This document shows, piece after piece, positions 60,945-64,000 of a DNA stretch of 64,000 nt. Each line of letters starts with the position of its first letter. The stretch's first letter is position 1. Below the pieces are notes generated by a model. That model was not told where the DNA came from and made no database searches. It worked only from the letters and a program-made list of their open reading frames with translations. Origin of the DNA: Actinomycetospora cinnamomea (GTDB lineage Bacteria > Actinomycetota > Actinomycetes > Mycobacteriales > Pseudonocardiaceae); contig NZ_QEKW01000008.1 of the NCBI RefSeq assembly GCF_003096675.1, positions 62,001 through 126,000 on the forward strand, read 5' to 3'. Both the position numbers and the translations under genes were made by a program.

Positions 60945-61922
60945 ATGCGACGAGGAGAGTGGGCGGTCAGCCCCGACCTGCTGATGGCGGCGAGCACCGA
61001 GGGCGTCATCTCGGTCCGGGCGCTGGTGGCCCTGGGCGTCGACGAGACCACCGCCTACCGTCGCTGCCGCCAGGGTGGGCCGTGGCAGCGTCTCCTGCCG
61101 GGGATCGTCCTGCTCCACAACGGCACCCCGACGCGGCGCGAGCGGGAGATCGCAGCGCTCCTGTACGCCGGCGACTTCGCCGTCCTGACGGGCCTCGCGG
61201 CTCTGCGACACCACGGCCTGCGCCGTGTCGACGAGAAGGGCGAGACCGTGCACGTCCTCGTGCGGGCGGACCGGCAGGTGCGCAGCGCGGGGTTCGTCGT
61301 CATCGAGCGCACGACCCGCCTCCCGCGGCCGCTCGAGCGCGACGGGCTGGCGGTCGCGCCGTTGGTGCGGGCGGCGCTGGACGAGGCGCGCCGGCGCCGC
61401 GACCCCGCCCTGATCGCCGCGCTGCTCGCCGAACCCGTCCAGCGCCGCATGCTCGTGCCCGAGCAGCTGGCCGAGGAGCTCGAGGCCGGGTGCCGTCGCG
61501 GGACGGCGGCGCCGCGGGTCGTGGTCCGATCCCTGCTCGCCGGTGTGTGGTCGGCGGCGGAGTTCGAGGCACGGGACTGGTGGATCGCGCGGGGACTGCC
61601 CGACGCCCGGTTCAACGTCGGCGTGCTCGACCCGCGGGGCCGCCTCCTCGGCATCGTCGACGTGATCGTCGAGGACGTGGGGTTCGGCTGGGAGATCGAT
61701 TCGGTCGAGGCCCACTTCGCGACGCCCGACCAGGTCGAGGCGACGGCCCGGCGTCGGCGACTGCTGCGCGGCGCCGGGCTGGTCGTCGTCGGCTCGCGGC
61801 CGACACAGGTGCGCGACGACGGGGACGGCGTCGAGCAGGACATCCTCGACGGCCTGGCCGTGGCCGCCCTCCTCCCGGCGCCCGATGTCCGCTACGTCGA
61901 CGACATGCCGCGGGAAGCCTGA
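60945..61922 (+). CDS. AbiEi-like / DUF559-like protein, single-gene unit
   Basis: This 325-residue protein has an N-terminal winged-helix region (SPDLLMAASTEGVISVRALVALGVDETTAYRRCRQG, then RLLPGIVLLHNGTPTRREREIAALLYAG and TGLAALRHHGL) like AbiEi-type antitoxin domains. It has a C-terminal region (ARGLPDARFNVGVLDPRGRLLGIVDVIVEDVGFGWEIDS) like the nuclease-fold DUF559 group. Proteins of this layout are abundant in Actinobacteria, usually without a recognisable toxin partner, and none is present here. It is bracketed by inverted palindromic elements C and D, and the stop is 7 bp from D. DNA binding is inferred only. Confidence 0.65.
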   Translation: MRRGEWAVSPDLLMAASTEGVISVRALVALGVDETTAYRRCRQGGPWQRLLPGIVLLHNGTPTRREREIAALLYAGDFAVLTGLAALRHHGLRRVDEKGETVHVLVRADRQVRSAGFVVIERTTRLPRPLERDGLAVAPLVRAALDEARRRRDPALIAALLAEPVQRRMLVPEQLAEELEAGCRRGTAAPRVVVRSLLAGVWSAAEFEARDWWIARGLPDARFNVGVLDPRGRLLGIVDVIVEDVGFGWEIDSVEAHFATPDQVEATARRRRLLRGAGLVVVGSRPTQVRDDGDGVEQDILDGLAVAALLPAPDVRYVDDMPREA

Positions 61923-61929
61923 CGCGCTC

Positions 61930-61992
61930 GAGGATGTGGCGTTCCTGGCGTTGGACGCCAGCAAAGCCGCATTGCTCGCACACCCCGTGTGC
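61930..61992 (-). repeat. palindromic element, copy D (lacks the inner end)
   Basis: It is the reverse orientation of copy C: GAGGATGTGG, palindrome CTGGCGTTGGACGCCAG at 61945-61961 (one mismatch), AAAGCCGCATTGCTCG, then GCACACCCCGTGTGC. The CGGCGTGTCG inner end is missing, probably replaced by coding sequence. It lies between convergent genes and can act as a terminator. Confidence 0.85.
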
Positions 61993-62031
61993 GGCCGCCC
62001 CACTCGGCGGGCGAGCGCGGGATCGGCGAGG

Positions 62032-62337
62032 TCAGGGGGTGGGCGGGGCGGAGCCGTCGCCTGTCTCCACACCGCCGGCGGGGTAGCTCGACGAGCTCGA
62101 GCCGGACGACGAGCCGGACGACGAGCCGGACGACGAGCCGGACGACGACCCCGAGACACTGATCGACTCGAGGTCGCTGACGAGGCTGCTGAAGAAGACC
62201 GTGAGCGACGAGCCCGCGTCGCCGGCGGTGGACAGCCCGCTCTGCACGCTCTCCGCCGAGTCCTGGGGTTCGGTGATGATCGCGAACAGCACGAGGATGA
62301 TCACGATGGTTCCGATGACGCGGGCGAGCACGACCAC
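62032..62337 (-). CDS. small Ser-rich membrane protein
   Basis: This 101-residue protein has one N-terminal membrane segment (VLARVIGTIVIILVLFAIIT) and an outer tail of about 80 residues. The tail ends in four SGSS-type repeats encoded by a 12-bp tandem repeat (gagccggacgac on the plus strand, about 62100-62148). I recognise no domain. Small one-pass proteins of this kind are common in this group. The GTG at 62337 is the likely start, just after a GGGGTG run. It is convergent with the AbiEi-like gene across element D. Confidence 0.55.
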   Translation of the reverse strand: MVVLARVIGTIVIILVLFAIITEPQDSAESVQSGLSTAGDAGSSLTVFFSSLVSDLESISVSGSSSGSSSGSSSGSSSGSSSSSYPAGGVETGDGSAPPTP

Positions 62338-62380
62338 AGCATCACCCCAACGTGACCATCGGTAAACACCGGGGTGGCGC

Positions 62381-62743
62381 TCAGTCGCCGACCAATCGGT
62401 GAGCTGCGACGTCGACGTACCCGATCGGGGGCGGCACGGCGATCGTCCGGTCGACATCGGGTGGGCCGACCGGACGCTGGGGCTCCGGGACGCGCGCCGG
62501 CACCGGGCGGGGCAGGCGGGCCGTGCGCGCGAGCAGGCGGTCGCCCACAACCGTGCCGAGGTACGCGTCGTGCGGGTCGAGGACGTCGTCACGGACTCCC
62601 GGCGTCGGCTCGTCGCACCACGGGAACCAGCCGATCCAACGGTCGACGGTGTTCCACAGGTACGGCAGCCCCGGCCGGTACCACGCGATCCAGCGACCGT
62701 CCGACGCGTAGAGGTGCACGGCGAGCCCGACGGGGCTGCTCAC
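62381..62743 (-). CDS. protein with repeated aromatic GRWIAW/DRWIGWFPW motifs
   Basis: This 120-residue protein opens with AVHLYASDGRWIAWYRPGLPYLWNTVDRWIGWFPWCDE, a repeated W-I-x-W pattern that resembles small beta-rich domains of the four-fold beta flower type. Then come DPHDAYLGTVVGDRL and a Pro-rich C-terminus. There is no assigned function. The GTG at 62743 overlaps the stop of the chelatase gene (GTGA), so it is translated after it. No signal peptide is seen. Confidence 0.6.
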   Translation of the reverse strand: MSSPVGLAVHLYASDGRWIAWYRPGLPYLWNTVDRWIGWFPWCDEPTPGVRDDVLDPHDAYLGTVVGDRLLARTARLPRPVPARVPEPQRPVGPPDVDRTIAVPPPIGYVDVAAHRLVGD

Positions 62744-63465
62744 GGCACGACCTCCGCGGGCACCGCCGCCCGGTACCGCGCGACGGCGACGCCGACGACG
62801 TCCGGGTGGTCGCCGAGCGGCTCGGCCACGACCGCCGCCCCGGCGTCGGCCAGCCACCGGTGGAAGGCGCCCGGCGCGAGCAGCCAGCTCGCGAGCACCA
62901 CCCGCTGTCCCCGCGGCGCCGCCGACGCCACGACCGACGCGACCCGTGGCTCGCCGCCCGCGACGTAGCCGACCGGAACCTCGTGTCCCACCCGCGCGGT
63001 GAGCAGCGCCGCCGCGGTCCGCAGGTCCTCCTGTGCGCCCGGGTCCCGCGACCCGGCCGCGGCGAGCACCACCGTGTCCCCCGGCCCCGCGCCGGCCTCC
63101 TCGAGACGGTCGAGCAGCACGCCGACCAGCGCCGGATCCGGTCCGAAGGGCTCGGCGACCACGACGTCGGTGCGCCCCGTCGCGGCCAGCTGCTCGGGCA
63201 CGTCGACGCGCACGTGGTACCCCGCGGCCAGGAACGCGGGCACGATCACGACCGCCGGTCCGGCCCCGCCGCGCGGCGCGTCCGGGGGCCCCGGAAGCTC
63301 CGCCAGCGCCTCGGCCATCGTCGGGCTCACCACGTCGGCGTACGCGAGGCGGACCTCGACCCCCGGCAGCGCGCGGCGCACGGCGAGCAGCAGGCGCTCC
63401 CACGTCGCGCGGCCGGCGGCGTCGGAGGTGCCGTGGGCCAGGAGCAGCAGCGCGGGCGCCGTCAC
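62740..63465 (-). CDS. CbiX-type sirohydrochlorin chelatase-like protein
   Basis: This 241-residue protein has two similar halves of the CbiX fold. LLLLAHGTSDAAG holds the N-terminal metal His (H11) and IVPAFLAAGYHVRVDVPEQL the second His. CbiX inserts iron or cobalt into sirohydrochlorin. The gene overlaps hemD by 4 bp, as in the Rv0259c-Rv0260c pair of M. tuberculosis, so a role in sirohaem supply is likely. The C-terminal half lacks clear metal ligands. Confidence 0.85.
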   Translation of the reverse strand: MTAPALLLLAHGTSDAAGRATWERLLLAVRRALPGVEVRLAYADVVSPTMAEALAELPGPPDAPRGGAGPAVVIVPAFLAAGYHVRVDVPEQLAATGRTDVVVAEPFGPDPALVGVLLDRLEEAGAGPGDTVVLAAAGSRDPGAQEDLRTAAALLTARVGHEVPVGYVAGGEPRVASVVASAAPRGQRVVLASWLLAPGAFHRWLADAGAAVVAEPLGDHPDVVGVAVARYRAAVPAEVVP

Positions 63466-64000
63466 GACGAGACCGGCACGGAGGCTGGTCCGGCTCCGCG
63501 GCGCCGCGCGTCCGCGTGTTCCTCCAGGCGCTTCACCATCGCCCCCAGCCGGAAGCGGTCCGGCGCGATGCCCTCCACGCCCAGGCGCGCCAGCGGCGCC
63601 GCGGTCACCGGCCCCACGCAGCAGGCCAGCACCGCGTGCGACCGCAACGCCTCGAGCACCGCGTTGCGCACCCCCCGCTCGGCGGCCCGGTGCACGAGCC
63701 CCTCCACCGCGGGCGCGCTGGTGAACGTCACGGTGTCGACCTCGCGCGCGACGATCGCGTCGAGCAGCGTGTCGACCGCGGGCAGGTCCGGCGGTGGCTC
63801 CCAGCGGTACACGCCCACGGTCACCACGTCGGCGCCCGCGGCGCGCAGGGCGGCGAGGAAGTCGGTCATCGGGTCGCCGTGCAGCTGCACCGCGACGCGC
63901 GCACCGTCGACCCCCGACGCGAGCAGGTGCTCGAGCACCTCGGGCGACGACTCCGTCGCGTCGGCCGACCACGCCTCGCGCAGCCCCGCCCCGCGGATCG
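63462..64000 (-). CDS. hemD: uroporphyrinogen-III synthase, C-terminal part (runs off right edge)
   Basis: The frame stays open to the window edge, giving about 179 residues of the C-terminal part: RVAVQLHGDP, ADVVTVGVYRWEPP, VDTVTFTSAPAVEGLV, VLACCVGPVTAAPLARLGVEG and LGAMVKRLEEHA. These are HemD blocks; the enzyme closes hydroxymethylbilane to uroporphyrinogen III. The related mycobacterial protein carries a C-terminal winged helix, but this one ends soon after the last HemD helix. It is coupled to the chelatase gene by GTGA overlap. The start lies outside the window. Confidence 0.85.
   Translation of the reverse strand, partial: IRGAGLREAWSADATESSPEVLEHLLASGVDGARVAVQLHGDPMTDFLAALRAAGADVVTVGVYRWEPPPDLPAVDTLLDAIVAREVDTVTFTSAPAVEGLVHRAAERGVRNAVLEALRSHAVLACCVGPVTAAPLARLGVEGIAPDRFRLGAMVKRLEEHADARRRGAGPASVPVSS

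Noticed and set aside
60645-60945. Longer N-terminus for the AbiEi-like gene starting at 60645
   Set aside because: The extension runs through the GlnR-like site and palindromic element C and reads as Arg-rich low complexity; the ATG at 60945 precedes the first conserved block.
60945-61922. AbiE toxin-antitoxin system
   Set aside because: Only an AbiEi-like protein is present. No AbiEii nucleotidyltransferase is found on either side, so a two-gene system cannot be claimed.

Overview
The window is very GC-rich (roughly 75% by eye) and dense with genes. Many genes start at GTG, and neighbouring genes often overlap by 4 bp (GTGA or ATGA). It carries several actinobacterial hallmarks: WhiB7, mycoredoxin, AdnAB, UvrD2 with an HRDC domain, a UPF0182 membrane protein, and a tmRNA whose tag ends in RDFALAA. 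Gene order from about 18.9 to 54.2 kb follows the Mycobacterium tuberculosis Rv3193c-Rv3204 block, with insertions. The organism is therefore a non-mycobacterial member of the mycolata/Pseudonocardiaceae side of Actinobacteria. A Pseudonocardia-like genus is my best guess, but that is inference. I see no prophage, insertion sequence, CRISPR array or plasmid gene.

Layout. 0-3 kb: a fragment of an unknown gene, an MFS exporter, and a membrane pseudokinase with a Thr/Pro-rich tail. 3-8 kb: translation and division genes read leftward (prfB, ftsE, ftsX, smpB, an amidohydrolase), followed by the tmRNA gene with its own promoter and a strong terminator. 8-18.5 kb: an MHS-type transporter, an EF-G paralogue, a paired acyl-CoA dehydrogenase operon with a palindromic candidate operator, an LpqI-like GH3 lipoprotein, an alpha/beta hydrolase, a methyltransferase, YggT, an acetyltransferase and a DUF952 protein. 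Two identical initiator tRNA genes follow. 18.8-31 kb: the Rv3193c-Rv3198c-like block (UPF0182, PDZ protease, DUF2342 protein, YgjP-like peptidase, ThiF/TOMM-like protein, ABC1 kinase, whiB7, uvrD2). The whiB7 leader carries a promoter of the WhiB7 type, a 64-codon upstream ORF and two mutually exclusive hairpins, which together look like a translation-coupled attenuator.

31-37 kb holds inserted catabolic and transport genes: a DrrAB-type ABC exporter, a PAS-AraC regulator and putA. 37-42 kb resumes the conserved block with mycoredoxin, nudC and a pair of M16 peptidases. 42-47 kb is a second insertion with an SDR, two DoxX-like proteins, a BBE-type oxidase and a pirin. 47-54 kb carries adnA-adnB and an alkyltransferase-like gene.

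54.3-60.5 kb is a leftward six-gene operon of the Nit1C/nitrogen-starvation type: an MSMEG_0572-like protein, a radical SAM protein, a GNAT-AIR-synthase fusion, an intact nitrilase, a nitrilase paralogue lacking the catalytic Cys and Glu, and a glycosyltransferase. A GlnR-like site lies upstream. Four copies of an 80-bp palindromic element form two inverted pairs. One pair brackets the alkyltransferase-like gene and the other brackets an AbiEi-like gene. The right edge has a small Ser-rich membrane protein, a WIGWFPW protein, a CbiX-type chelatase and the 3' part of hemD.
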